DNA from: Campylobacter concisus
Lineage (GTDB): Bacteria > Campylobacterota > Campylobacteria > Campylobacterales > Campylobacteraceae
Direction of reading: 5' to 3'
NCBI RefSeq assembly: GCF_003048775.2
Contig: NZ_CP049272.1
Coordinates: 1,488,001 to 1,552,000, forward strand
DNA: 64,000 bases
Shown here: piece by piece, positions 1-9,065 of the stretch
How positions within the stretch are numbered: position 1 is the first letter of the stretch
Layout: the number at the start of each line of letters is the position of its first letter
Notes under the pieces: model-generated
Told to the model about the DNA's origin: nothing
The model's input: the letters and a program-made list of their open reading frames with translations, nothing else
Database searches by the model: none
Made by a program: the position numbers and the translations under genes

Positions 1-921
1 CCTTAGTCCAGCCGCTGCTATGACCTCGCTTAGGGTGTTTTTTATCTTTTCATTTTTAAATAGCACTTCAAAATTAAAATTTGCGTCGTATTCGGTCATA
101 GTAATTAGATTTTTGATAGCAAAAGGTCGCTCAAACTCGCTAAATTTCTCTTCGCCCAGAGCCTCGCAAATCTCTCTTACTCTATCATTTCTAAAATTTA
201 TAAAGATCACGCCGTCATCTTCGCCCATGCCCTTAAAGCCATTAAAGCTTGCTGGCTTTACAAACTCATCTGTCACGCCCTCATCGTAGCTTTTTTGTAG
301 ATACTCACTTGGCGATAAGCTGCTTAAATTTGCTCCATTTACCAAGCTATCGTAGGCCTCTTTTACACGTTCCCAGCGTCTATCCCTATCCATCGCGTAA
401 AATCTTCCACAAACGGTAGCTACCTTAAATTTAGCCTCTAAGCTTTTTATGAAATTTATGCCACTATTTGGGCTAACGTCGCGTCCGTCGGTGATAGCGT
501 GAGCAAAAACTTCGCAACCATTTTTGCTGGCAAGCTCACACATACCATCAAAATGCTCCATATGTGAGTGCACGCCGCCATCGCTATAAAGCCCTATGAT
601 GTGAATCTTTTTGCACTTTTTAAAAAGAGTTTTTAGGGCTTCATTTTCTGCTATAGAGCCATCAGCGAAGCTACGTGAAATTTTGACCAAATTTTGATAC
701 AAAACTCGCCCACTTCCTATGCACATATGCCCTACTTCGCTGTTTCCCATCTGCCCTTCAGGTAGTCCCACAGCGTTTCCAGATGTCTTTATGAGCGAGT
801 TTGGAATTTCTTTAAAAAATTTCTCATAATTTGGCTTTTTAGCCGCCTCAAATGCGTTAAATTTACCGCTTTTATTAAATCCAATACCATCAGTTATTAT
901 TAAAATAGTTTTTTGACTCAT
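1..921 (-). CDS. gpmI: 2,3-bisphosphoglycerate-independent phosphoglycerate mutase (3' end outside window)
   Basis: Reading the minus strand from ATG at 921 gives MSQKTILIITDGIGFN, the alkaline-phosphatase-fold start with the metal-binding Asp of TDG. GNSEVGH follows near residue 60 and carries the catalytic Ser of iPGM. Later blocks (HAITDGRDVSP, GRFYAMDRDRRW, NFRNDRVRE) are also typical. The enzyme interconverts 3- and 2-phosphoglycerate in the cytoplasm and needs manganese. About 307 of the roughly 490 residues expected are in the window; the C-terminus lies beyond base 1. An AAGGAT ribosome site sits just upstream of the start. It is divergent from mraY, with a shared 79-base promoter region. 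Confidence 0.95.
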   Translation of the reverse strand, partial: MSQKTILIITDGIGFNKSGKFNAFEAAKKPNYEKFFKEIPNSLIKTSGNAVGLPEGQMGNSEVGHMCIGSGRVLYQNLVKISRSFADGSIAENEALKTLFKKCKKIHIIGLYSDGGVHSHMEHFDGMCELASKNGCEVFAHAITDGRDVSPNSGINFIKSLEAKFKVATVCGRFYAMDRDRRWERVKEAYDSLVNGANLSSLSPSEYLQKSYDEGVTDEFVKPASFNGFKGMGEDDGVIFINFRNDRVREICEALGEEKFSEFERPFAIKNLITMTEYDANFNFEVLFKNEKIKNTLSEVIAAAGLR

Positions 922-961
922 TTTGAAAATTTATCCTTAATTTTAGATAATTTTTAAGGCC

Positions 962-967
962 ATTATA
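962..967 (-). promoter_or_regulatory. -10 box for gpmI, overlapping a divergent -10 for mraY
   Basis: On the minus strand this is a perfect TATAAT in the context TTTTAGTATAAT, about 40 bases before the gpmI start. On the plus strand TATACT at 964-969 can serve mraY, so the two -10 boxes overlap almost completely. This is a sequence match only. Confidence 0.55.
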
Positions 968-1000
968 CTAAAATTGCTTTTTTTAAAAATAAAGGCTCTC

Positions 1001-2065
1001 ATGTTTTACTATATCTATGAAATTTTAAATTTTAATATCTTTCAATACATCACCGTTCGTGCTGGTATCGCTTTTTTCATCGCTTTTGCACTCACAACTT
1101 ATTTGATGCCCAAATTTATCGCTTGGGCAAAGGCAAAAAACGCTGCCCAGCCTATCTATGAGCTTGCCCCGCAAACTCACCAAAAAAAGGCCAAAACGCC
1201 GACCATGGGTGGACTTGTTTTTGTCTTTACAGCCGTACTTTCCACGGTAATTTGCGCAAGGCTTGATAACGCATTTGTCTTAACATCGCTCTTTTGCCTA
1301 GTTTGCTTTACGCTGCTTGGCTACAAGGACGATTACAGTAAAATTTTAGGAGCAAAAAATCACGCCGGCCTAAGCCCAAAAGCAAAACTATTTTTTCAAT
1401 TTCTCATCGCCTTTTTGATCGCATCATTTTTGTACTTTAGCAAAGAGTTAAACACTGAATTTTACCTACCATTTTATAAGCAACCGATCTTTGACATGAA
1501 AATTTTTGCCATTTTCTTTTGGACGCTAGTCATAGTCGCTGCTTCAAATTCGGTAAATTTAACAGACGGGCTTGACGGGCTAGCTACTGTGCCATCGATA
1601 TTTTCACTTTTAACACTTGGCGTTTTTGCTTATATCTGCGGACACGCTGTCTTTAGCTCATATTTACTCTTGCCAAAGATCATAGGCGTTGGCGAAAGCG
1701 TTGTTGTTTCTTCAGCTCTAATTGGCTCATTAATGGGCTTTTTATGGTTTAACTGCCATCCGGCCGAAGTCTTTATGGGTGATAGCGGTAGCTTAAGCGT
1801 TGGAGCATATATTGGTTTTATGGGCGTTGCGACAAAAAACGAAATTTTACTCATCATCATTGGCCTCATCTTTGTGGTTGAAACCCTAAGCGTTATCTTA
1901 CAAGTGGGAAGCTTTAAAATTTTCAAACGCAGAATTTTTCTCATGGCGCCTATACATCACCATTTTGAGATAAAAGGCTGGGCGGAAAATAAGATCATCG
2001 TTCGCTTCTGGATCATCGCACTTTTAGCAAACCTAATCGCACTAACTGCGCTAAAGATCAGATAA
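1001..2065 (+). CDS. mraY: Phospho-N-acetylmuramoyl-pentapeptide transferase (MraY)
   Basis: Integral membrane enzyme that moves phospho-MurNAc-pentapeptide from UDP to undecaprenyl phosphate, forming lipid I. It has 354 residues and about ten hydrophobic segments. Family signatures are present: TPTMGG near 66-71, the catalytic Asp pair in GYKDDYSK near 110, NLTDGLDG near 186-193, and HHHFE near the C-terminus. I start at ATG 1001 because AAAGG lies nine bases upstream and MFYYIYEI matches the family N-terminus; an upstream in-frame TTG at 974 would add nine unneeded residues. murD follows after 8 bases, so the two are probably co-transcribed. Confidence 0.96.
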   Translation: MFYYIYEILNFNIFQYITVRAGIAFFIAFALTTYLMPKFIAWAKAKNAAQPIYELAPQTHQKKAKTPTMGGLVFVFTAVLSTVICARLDNAFVLTSLFCLVCFTLLGYKDDYSKILGAKNHAGLSPKAKLFFQFLIAFLIASFLYFSKELNTEFYLPFYKQPIFDMKIFAIFFWTLVIVAASNSVNLTDGLDGLATVPSIFSLLTLGVFAYICGHAVFSSYLLLPKIIGVGESVVVSSALIGSLMGFLWFNCHPAEVFMGDSGSLSVGAYIGFMGVATKNEILLIIIGLIFVVETLSVILQVGSFKIFKRRIFLMAPIHHHFEIKGWAENKIIVRFWIIALLANLIALTALKIR

Positions 2066-2073
2066 GGAAAGTC

Positions 2074-3291
2074 ATGAGAAAATCACTATTTGGCTATGGT
2101 GGCACGACAAAGGCAATTGCAAAGAATTTCACAAAAGACGGTCTTTGGGATATCTATGATGATAAATTTAGTGAAATTTCAAAAGATGAGTTTGGTAATG
2201 CCATTTTGCCAGTTAGCGAATTTGATCCAGCAAAAAGCAGCCTAGAGATACCAAGCCCAGGCATCCCGCCTCATCACGAGCTTATTAAAAAAGCTAAGAA
2301 TTTAGTTAGCGAGTATGACTATTTTTATGAAATTTATAAAGAAAATCTGCCATTTAACATCTGGATAAGCGGCACAAACGGCAAGACTACGACAACCAAG
2401 ATGACGCAGCACTTGTTAGAGAGCAAGGGCTCAGTCATGGGCGGTAACGTTGGTATCGCGTTAGCAAATTTAGACCCAAACGCTAAAATTTGGATACTTG
2501 AGACTAGCTCATTTACCCTGCACTACACAAAGCGCGCTACACCTGGTATCTACGTGCTTTTGCCGATCACTCCAGATCATCTAAGCTGGCATAGTAACAT
2601 GAGCGAGTATGAAAAGGCTAAGCTAAAGCCGCTTGCTAGCATGAGCGAAAGTAGCGTGGCGATAGTGCCTGAAATTTACGCCAACACACCAACAAAGGCA
2701 AAAGTGATCGCTTACAAAGATGAGAGCGATCTGGCCAAATTTTGTGGCGTAAGCGTAGATGATATAAATTTTAAAACGCCATTTTTGCTTGATGCGCTGC
2801 TAGCACTTGCGGTAGAGAAAATTTTATTTGACCGCTGCGATGTCGCGCTTTTAAATACCTTCGTCATCGAGGCAAATAAGCTTGAAGAATTTAGCGATAA
2901 AAATGGCAAAACCTGGGTCAATGACACAAAAGCGACTAACATAGATGCGAGCATACAAGCCGTAAAACGCTACAAAGATCATTTCATACATCTAATACTT
3001 GGTGGCGATGATAAGGGTGTTGACATGACGCCACTTTTTGAATACTTAAAGAGCTTAAGAGTAAAAATTTACGCCATTGGCTCAAATAGTGACAAACTCA
3101 TGAAATTAGCGACTAAATTTGGCATACCGGCTTTAAAATGCGACTTTTTACAAAATGCTGTCAATGAGATAAATAAAGAGCTAAAGACTAGCGAGATAGC
3201 GCTTCTAAGCCCGGCAGCTGCGAGCCTTGATCAGTTTAAGAGCTATGCCGAGCGAGGCGATAAATTTAAAGAGTTTATAAAGGCGCTTTAA
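2074..3291 (+). CDS. murD: UDP-N-acetylmuramoylalanine--D-glutamate ligase (MurD)
   Basis: Cytoplasmic Mur ligase that adds D-glutamate to UDP-MurNAc-L-Ala using ATP. The ATP loop GTNGKTTTTK lies at residues 100-109. The later Mur-ligase blocks are visible: PDHLSWH, the NDTKATN loop and LILGGDDKG. Its 405 residues are shorter than the roughly 440 of enterobacterial MurD; the N-terminal UDP-binding domain is compact, as in other campylobacterota. It is preceded closely by mraY. The accessory island begins about 145 bases downstream, which makes the 3' end of murD the likely left boundary of inserted DNA. Confidence 0.95.
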   Translation: MRKSLFGYGGTTKAIAKNFTKDGLWDIYDDKFSEISKDEFGNAILPVSEFDPAKSSLEIPSPGIPPHHELIKKAKNLVSEYDYFYEIYKENLPFNIWISGTNGKTTTTKMTQHLLESKGSVMGGNVGIALANLDPNAKIWILETSSFTLHYTKRATPGIYVLLPITPDHLSWHSNMSEYEKAKLKPLASMSESSVAIVPEIYANTPTKAKVIAYKDESDLAKFCGVSVDDINFKTPFLLDALLALAVEKILFDRCDVALLNTFVIEANKLEEFSDKNGKTWVNDTKATNIDASIQAVKRYKDHFIHLILGGDDKGVDMTPLFEYLKSLRVKIYAIGSNSDKLMKLATKFGIPALKCDFLQNAVNEINKELKTSEIALLSPAAASLDQFKSYAERGDKFKEFIKAL

Positions 3292-3435
3292 ATTTACAAG
3301 CTCTTTTAAATAGCCTTGTCAAAAATAAAAACATGCAAATTTATGTTTTTGATATAAATTTTTACTATAAAGTTTTATTGTTGAATACTTTTTAAGTTTG
3401 TGCTAATATTTAGCAAAAATTTCCAAGGAAGTTTA

Positions 3436-6339
3436 ATGCCTCTAACGCCCAGAAATGATGTAAATTTTAAAAGAAATTTAATAGATATCATAAAATTTTC
3501 ATATGACAATGACATAAGCAAACCATTTATATCTAACAACAAACTACTCATCGGATATGGCTTTAGTTTAAAAGATGATATAGAACTTATTTGTACTCAA
3601 ATTTATAAAAATAACAAAGACAAAGTCATAAAAGATGTCAAGCAAACTATTGCTAACACCACGAGTAAGACTACCATAGAAAAGATAAATACAGATGAAC
3701 TTTTTAAAAAGATAAATGATGCCGCAAAAGAGGCTTATGCAAAGTCTGGAAATGCTGATACTTTGCCTGAGTTTGAATTCAGCTCAGAAGATCAGTTAAA
3801 TGCCATCTTGGAGCAAAAGCTTACGCCGCTAATCCAAGAGATAAATCAAAAATTAAACAACTCGCCACTTAAAAATTTACAAGCCGTTTCACTTACTTCA
3901 GATACACAAAATAACCAAATTTCAAGAGAGCATGTCGCGCTTTTAGCACTTCTTTATATCAGCAAGAAAAGCAATATTGATCCATCCATAGCAAGCTACA
4001 TCAAAAGCAAAAATCGTTTTAAGGCCTGGTTTTGGCTAGCATATGAGAGCTTTAGTGATGAGGCAAGCAATAAAACATCTCTTTTGCGAGAAAAAATTTC
4101 AACTCAGTTTGGGCTTTATGAAAGTGATGAACAAAATGTTAATTTTGCCGAGTGTATAGATGTTTTTAGTCATTTAAATATATCCAAAGCAAAATATAAA
4201 TCAAAAAACCAAAACAATAAAGAAATCATCCAAAACGTCACTCATTTAGAATTTATGAAGCTTCAAGAAAATGGATCAAATTTAAATGCATCAGATGCAT
4301 CAAAATGTGAGGCTTTATTTCAGCCATTTGTTACAAAGATAAATTCTTTATTAAGCACTCAAAGTACAAAGACCTTTAGCCTTGAAAACATATACTGCGT
4401 AAATTTAATCAGCTCAAATGCTTCAAACACTTCAAGAATAAATAAGCTCCTAAGGCAAAGAGAGGAGGAATTTTACAAACAAGAAAATATACTCTTGCTA
4501 TGCCCAAGGAAAATGACAACTCCTATTAGAGTCTTTCAACCTAAAAAGAGCGAATTTACCGTTGTTCTAGCTAGTCAGACTCCATTTGATTGCAGTGAGC
4601 TAAACCCAAAAGAGCTAAATTCTAGTAGGCCAAACTATAGTAAGGTAAATTTATGCGAGCTAATACTTACTGACTTTAAATTTGACTCTTACGAAGATAG
4701 TAAAAATGAAGAGATAAAGTTTAAAAATGCAAAGAGCAAAGATACGGTAATACTCTATCAAGAAAACAAAAATGAAGAAGATAAGATAAATGGTGCTACC
4801 TTTACTAGCATAAAGCAAAATAGCGATGATATAGAGTATAAGCTAGAAGATGGCGTTATAAGCATGAAGTACTTTAAAGACCAAACGTCTAACAACAAAC
4901 ACCTAAATTTCTCTTTATTAAATTTCGCTAAAGAGAATAACTTTACCCTAAGGGATGATAAAGACTCAGCTATGTTTGATATAAAGCTTCGTCTAGCTCA
5001 TGGCAATAATGTAGTGCCTACATCAGCATCAAGTTCAGGTCTTACTCTTACAATAAACAATCTCATCATTGAAAACGAAGATGGTAAGGCAAGTGAAGAT
5101 ATAGATAAGATATATCTTCATCACTGCTTTGATAAAAGTATATATGAGAGTATATCTTTAGTAAAAAATGAAGACTCAGATATCAAAAACTCATATACAG
5201 CTACATTTAATATCCCAATAGACAAAGAGAATAAAGGAGATACTAAATTTATACTTTATTCAAGTGATCTAAGTAAAGTTTATAGCACTAAAGATATTCA
5301 TGCTCACTCTGATACAGCTGTAATATCTTTAGGATATCAAGATAAGAGTAGCTCTAACTTTTGCTATAGCAATAAGGTCTCGTTAAGAGATATAACAGAT
5401 CATATAACAAATGTAATCTCTGATAGTGAGTATCCATTTAAGACAAATGAGCCAATAAGCTTAAAGGCTATATATAAACAAGAAAAAGGTAGTAAGAGAT
5501 ATAAAGAGATACTTTGGGGATATAAGGTAATAAATAGTAAAGAGTATGATGAGCTATCCAAATCAAATCCAAAAGATGTAGTAGGCTTAAAAGATCAAAA
5601 GGGTAAAGAGATAACATTTAAAATTTCAGATGTTATACAAAAAGATGATCTAGATAAACTAAAACAAGGTGGTCATACTATAGTATTTTTTGCATATCTT
5701 GAAGGTGATAAGGATAAATTTAAGTTTTTTACAAGATATGGCAAAAATCATATAAGAATAGATATAAAGATACCTCTATATATTAAATTTAAAGACGATA
5801 AGCTAGTTATATATGAGTTTGAGCATGCTATAAAAGAGAAGACATTTGATGCTAAATTAAATCTTAGTGATAATAAAGACGATGCTTTAATAAAAAATGA
5901 TAATTACTTATATATAAGTAAAGATATCTCATCAAATGAGATAAATATCTATGAAGATGATAAGCTAAGCAAAGAGCTAAAAAGTGATGAGAAGACAAAT
6001 AAGAGCTATCAAATTTATGCAAAAGAAGAGATCTCTAGTAATAATCAGTCTAATGCAGATAAAGATGATAAACTTGGTATAAATTTATTAAGTAAAGAGA
6101 ATATGGATAAATTTATTAACTCTTTTAATGAATCAAAGAGTTTAACTAGAGTAGATAAAGGTATGTGGGAAGATGGGGATGAGGAAGTCTTAGTAAAAGT
6201 GGAGATGAGCAATGAGATAGTTTTTCCACTAAAAATCAAGCCTTTAAATAATAGAGGTATGGAATATGACTGGACGCTTATGTTGGGAGACAAGGGCGAG
6301 AGCCAAGCAATATTTGGCAGAAATAGAAACAATGGCTAA
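3436..6339 (+). pseudogene. Large peptidoglycan-hydrolase-like protein, N-terminal 967 codons, ended by an in-frame TAA
   Basis: ATG 3436 has AAGGAAG five bases upstream and is preferred over an upstream GTG at 3400. The first 50 residues (FKRNLIDIIKFSYDN, then IGYGFSLKD at 39-47) resemble the start of lysozyme/pesticin-like hydrolases. RFKAWFWLAYES at 194-205 followed by FGLYES near 229 resembles the EAWYEIRY region of the same kind of effector. The middle is a long Lys/Asp/Ser-rich, probably beta-rich region without a family I recognise. The end (FPLKIKPLNNRG, then IFGRNRNNG) is the linker that in related proteins runs directly into an M23 peptidase. TAA at 6337-6339 interrupts it at codon 968; the same frame stays open to 6828. 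I infer one original gene of about 1130 codons. There is no signal peptide. The lysozyme call is from motif resemblance only. Confidence 0.7.
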
Positions 6340-6828
6340 AGACAACACGCCGCAAGAGATCTATATACAGATATGCCTTTTAAAAAGAATGTAGACATAA
6401 AAACATTTAAGTCAGATGTAGAGATAGTATCTATAGCTGATGGCGAAGTAATAAAGACTGGTAATTTTTACTGTAAAACCGATCACATAACGATACAATA
6501 CGACACAGTAGAATTTGGTAGCTTTATAATAAGATATGGCGAGGTTAATCCTTCAAGAGTAAAAGTAAAAGCGGGTGATATGGTACGAAAAGGTCAGGTT
6601 ATAGGATATTCTGGACTAATGATTGATAACGGTGATCACCCAAATATAGTTGATAAAAAAATAGTAACCATGCTTCACTTTGAGTACTTTACAAATGGAG
6701 CCAACAAAGATGATCCTTTAACTGTCACTAATGATTCGAACAATAAATTTAAAAGACGTAAGGATCTAGCAGACCCACTGGAAATACTAAAGGAAGGATA
6801 CAAAAATACTTTTGGAGAAATATTATGA
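6340..6828 (+). pseudogene. M23-type (LytM) zinc peptidase domain, C-terminal part of the interrupted gene
   Basis: This is in the same frame as the preceding part, directly after the TAA at 6337. The first codons read RQHAARDLYTD: His at 6346-6348 and Asp at 6358-6360 are the HxxxD zinc ligands of M23 endopeptidases. It continues with IADGEV, then FIIRYGEV, and MLHFEYF near 6670, which holds the third ligand. Met and Leu precede that His, so the usual HxH is reduced to one His. FKRRKDLADPLEILKEGY closes the domain. The only ATG available for independent translation, at 6373, lies downstream of both HxxxD ligands and has no convincing ribosome site. A separately made product would therefore lack its metal site. 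The stop codon overlaps the next gene's start as ATGA. Confidence 0.8.
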
Positions 6829-7298
6829 GGATAATCTTTAAAATAATCTTAGCTTTACTTATAGCTGTAAATTTATCATTTGCAACAGATGATTATATAG
6901 ATGATTATTATGATAGCTGGAAGCAAAAGACAATATCAAAAAAGTTTTTGAGTCAAGGTTGCAAAACAATATCAAAAGACATTTGGAATGAAAGCAAGGT
7001 TTCCTATCGTCAAACAACTATATTAAATATATACAAAGAGCCTATTTTAAATTTATATGGCGACTACGACTTAAAAATTAAAGAAATACAACATCTAAAA
7101 AATCAAAAATACAAAGAGTGTAATAAAAATTTTTGTTACGACTTTGATTTTAAGTGGTTAAACAACAAAAGTCTTTTGGTACAACTACATTTTCATGCTG
7201 ATAAATATTCTAAATCAAGCTGTGAATTATGGCTATATGAAGAAGAAGATGGTAGCGTAGATGTATATAGTTTTACGTCTAAAAATTTACCCGATTAA
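6825..7298 (+). CDS. Secreted small protein, first of two tandem paralogues; candidate immunity protein
   Basis: 157 residues with a clear signal peptide: MRIIFK, a hydrophobic core, and probable cleavage after LSFA at residue 20. The mature part is charged, with conserved Cys residues and the C-terminal block CELWLYEE then DGSVDVY and FTSKNLPD. I recognise no family. The start overlaps the stop of the M23 reading frame as ATGA, so the gene is translationally coupled to the hydrolase. A small periplasmic protein coupled to a peptidoglycan hydrolase is the usual arrangement of an immunity gene that protects the producer's own wall. That role is inference from context. The next gene is a paralogue. 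Confidence 0.8.
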   Translation: MRIIFKIILALLIAVNLSFATDDYIDDYYDSWKQKTISKKFLSQGCKTISKDIWNESKVSYRQTTILNIYKEPILNLYGDYDLKIKEIQHLKNQKYKECNKNFCYDFDFKWLNNKSLLVQLHFHADKYSKSSCELWLYEEEDGSVDVYSFTSKNLPD

Positions 7299-7315
7299 TA
7301 ATGAACGATATATTT

Positions 7316-7768
7316 ATGAAATCAATCTTTAAAATAATCTTAGCTTTACTTTTAGCTGTAAATTTATCATTTGCAACAGATGATCATGATAATAGCTGGG
7401 AGAAAAAGACGATACCTAAAAAGTTTTTGAATAAAGACTGTAAAAAGCTTGCAAAGAAAATTTGGGTTGAAAGTATGGTCACTTACCGCAGAGATACAAT
7501 ATTAAATATGTACAAAGAGCCAATTTTGAATGTTTTTATTTATGAACCTCCTATAAAAGACATAGAATGTATGAAAAATATAAGATACAAGACCTATGAT
7601 GCAAATAACTATTCTTATGACTTTGATTTTAAATGGATAAACAAAAATACTCTCTTGGTTCAGTTCTTTGACACTAATCCTGAAAATATCTGTGAGCTAT
7701 GGCTATATGAGGAAAAAGACGGTAGCGTAGATGTTTATAAATTTACATCCAAGAATTTACCTGACTAA
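7316..7768 (+). CDS. Secreted small protein, second tandem paralogue; candidate immunity protein
   Basis: 150 residues from ATG 7316, which aligns with the start of the upstream paralogue; ATG 7301 would add five residues (MNDIF) not found in it. The signal peptide MKSIFKIILALLLAVNLSFA is almost identical to that of the preceding gene in both protein and DNA, while the mature parts have diverged and share only blocks such as ILN.YKEPILN, YDFDFKW, LLVQ, CELWLYEE and FTSKNLPD. This pattern suggests duplication followed by divergence, or gene conversion at the 5' end. Ribosome-binding sequence is weak. Function is not known; immunity against the neighbouring hydrolase is a guess from context. 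Confidence 0.75.
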   Translation: MKSIFKIILALLLAVNLSFATDDHDNSWEKKTIPKKFLNKDCKKLAKKIWVESMVTYRRDTILNMYKEPILNVFIYEPPIKDIECMKNIRYKTYDANNYSYDFDFKWINKNTLLVQFFDTNPENICELWLYEEKDGSVDVYKFTSKNLPD

Positions 7769-7797
7769 TAAATTTGATAAAAGAATAGAAGATGTAA

Positions 7798-8031
7798 CCT
7801 ACTTTAGTAGCCGAATATGGAAAGTACGCGATAATGAGTGCTGCTTGGTTTTGGCTTTCCAACAATTTGCACAAAATAGCAGATGAGAGTAAAAATGACT
7901 CAAATAACGAAAATGTAGTGGATAAAATAACATATGTTATTAATAGGGGAACCGACGACCAGAGTAAAAGAGATAGAAAAGAAAATTATACAAGGATTAG
8001 AAATGCTGAAATTTTTCAAATTTTTAAATAG
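7798..8031 (+). pseudogene. GH19 chitinase/lysozyme-type hydrolase, C-terminal fragment
   Basis: In one frame the sequence reads PTLVAEYGKYAIMSAAWFW, then LHKIADE, VINRGTDD and ENYTRI. This is the last third of glycoside hydrolase family 19 proteins as found in phage endolysins and toxin cassettes (consensus NPDLVA..KYAMLSAAWFW, then INGGTNG). The frame is closed upstream by TAA at 7795, where family members have Asn before Pro. The catalytic Glu residues and the N-terminal two thirds are absent; the DNA upstream is the tail of the previous gene. I read it as the leftover 3' end of a second hydrolase. An internal ATG at 7834 could still start a 65-residue product, but that would be inactive. 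Confidence 0.75.
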
Positions 8032-8560
8032 TGCATTTTTATTAGTATCATTGCTGGCTTGCAATGGTATGGGAAAAGATGAAATACAAAATTTTAAATA
8101 CAAAGACGTATCTAACTATTATTTTAAAATAGGCAGCAATAGCTATTCTGTAAAGATTTTACGTAATTATAATGATGACAATCTAGGTCGCGCGATAGAT
8201 ATAAAAGAGTGCGCAATTATTTACAAAAACAAGACAAAAAAATGGAGTTTTTGTTATGACGATATGTCTATGTGGAGCGTTACAGCTAATGGCGATATAG
8301 TTGAGTTTAAAGGCGGAACTCAAGACAGAGACGGAAACATGGTGGATTTTTATATACTTTTTAAAAACTTAGCCTCAGAATTTTATTTATATGAGTACTT
8401 TTGGAAATTTGGATATATAGATGAAACTACAAACGATGAAAAAATTAATAAAGTAGAAAATTACTACGCAGATCATGGTAAAAAGAATAGACTTTATATA
8501 AATCAAATCACTCCAAAAATTCTTAATGACATGAGAAAAAACTTTTATAAAAATAAGTAG
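8003..8560 (+). CDS. Lipoprotein of unknown function; candidate immunity protein of the lost GH19 hydrolase
   Basis: 185 residues from ATG 8003, with AAGGAT upstream at 7992. I chose this start because it gives a lipoprotein signal: MLKFFKFLNSAFLLVSLLAC with the lipobox Cys at residue 20. A longer reading from 7934 would put 23 extra residues before it. The mature protein has no family I can name; it is rich in Tyr, Lys and Asp and has a few Cys. It overlaps the GH19 fragment by 29 bases in another frame, which is the coupling expected of an effector followed by its immunity lipoprotein. That role is inferred. The gene looks intact although its presumed partner is not. Confidence 0.7.
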   Translation: MLKFFKFLNSAFLLVSLLACNGMGKDEIQNFKYKDVSNYYFKIGSNSYSVKILRNYNDDNLGRAIDIKECAIIYKNKTKKWSFCYDDMSMWSVTANGDIVEFKGGTQDRDGNMVDFYILFKNLASEFYLYEYFWKFGYIDETTNDEKINKVENYYADHGKKNRLYINQITPKILNDMRKNFYKNK

Positions 8561-8757
8561 TAATTAGATAATTTGAGTAACGTATTAATATTTATATGAC
8601 AAAATTTATATGTTTTTGAGCTCTTAATACTTAGCAAAGCCACTAAAATATCGACTGGAGAATTCGAACAAATAGAAAATAGTGAGGTAAAGGTAATTTA
8701 ACAGTCATAGATGATCCAATTGGCATCAAAAATACTTTGCAAAAATAAATATAATAA

Positions 8758-8994
8758 AAAATTTCTACTACAAATTCTGGCATCAAACTTGGTGACAAAC
8801 AAGACCAAATTTTAAAGAAGCTAGGCAAGCCAAACGATCTGCAAGAAGAAAATGCCACCTCTATTGTCACCTACATCACTGAGCAAAATGAAAGCAACCT
8901 CTTGCAAGAATTTGATATGCCACTCTACTATGAGAAATTCATCTTTTCTAATGGAGTTTTAAAAGAGTATGAATTTGGATTTGAATACCCGTGA
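8758..8994 (+). pseudogene. Remnant of a small periplasmic-type protein (GIKLGD... repeat-like fold)
   Basis: An open stretch after TAA 8755 reads ISTTNSGIKLGDKQDQILKK, then LGKPND, and ends FGFEYP before TGA 8992. The pattern GI.LG...Q.ILKKLGKP resembles the start of the BamE/SmpA-like two-helix fold, common in small periplasmic proteins. There is no start codon with a ribosome site, no signal peptide and no ATG near the 5' end. Further upstream, 8644-8701 reads KISTGEFEQIENSEVKVI before a stop and may be more of the same or another decayed gene. Together these explain most of the 505 bases between the lipoprotein and the exonuclease (8561-9065). Confidence 0.5.
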
Positions 8995-9065
8995 TATTCC
9001 GCGGATCAGGATATTAATTCCATAGAATAGCAAAAGATATTTTACAGCCTAAAAGCATAGATTTT

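Noticed and set aside
974-1000. TTG 974 as mraY start
   Set aside because: It adds residues before the family N-terminus and lies upstream of the AAAGG ribosome site used by ATG 1001.
7834-8031. A free-standing 65-residue gene
   Set aside because: The sequence continues upstream of its ATG in the GH19 pattern, so it is the tail of a lost gene rather than a gene of its own.
3436-8994. Naming the island a type VI secretion effector locus
   Set aside because: No VgrG, Hcp, PAAR or adaptor gene is in the window; the hydrolase domains fit but delivery is unproven.
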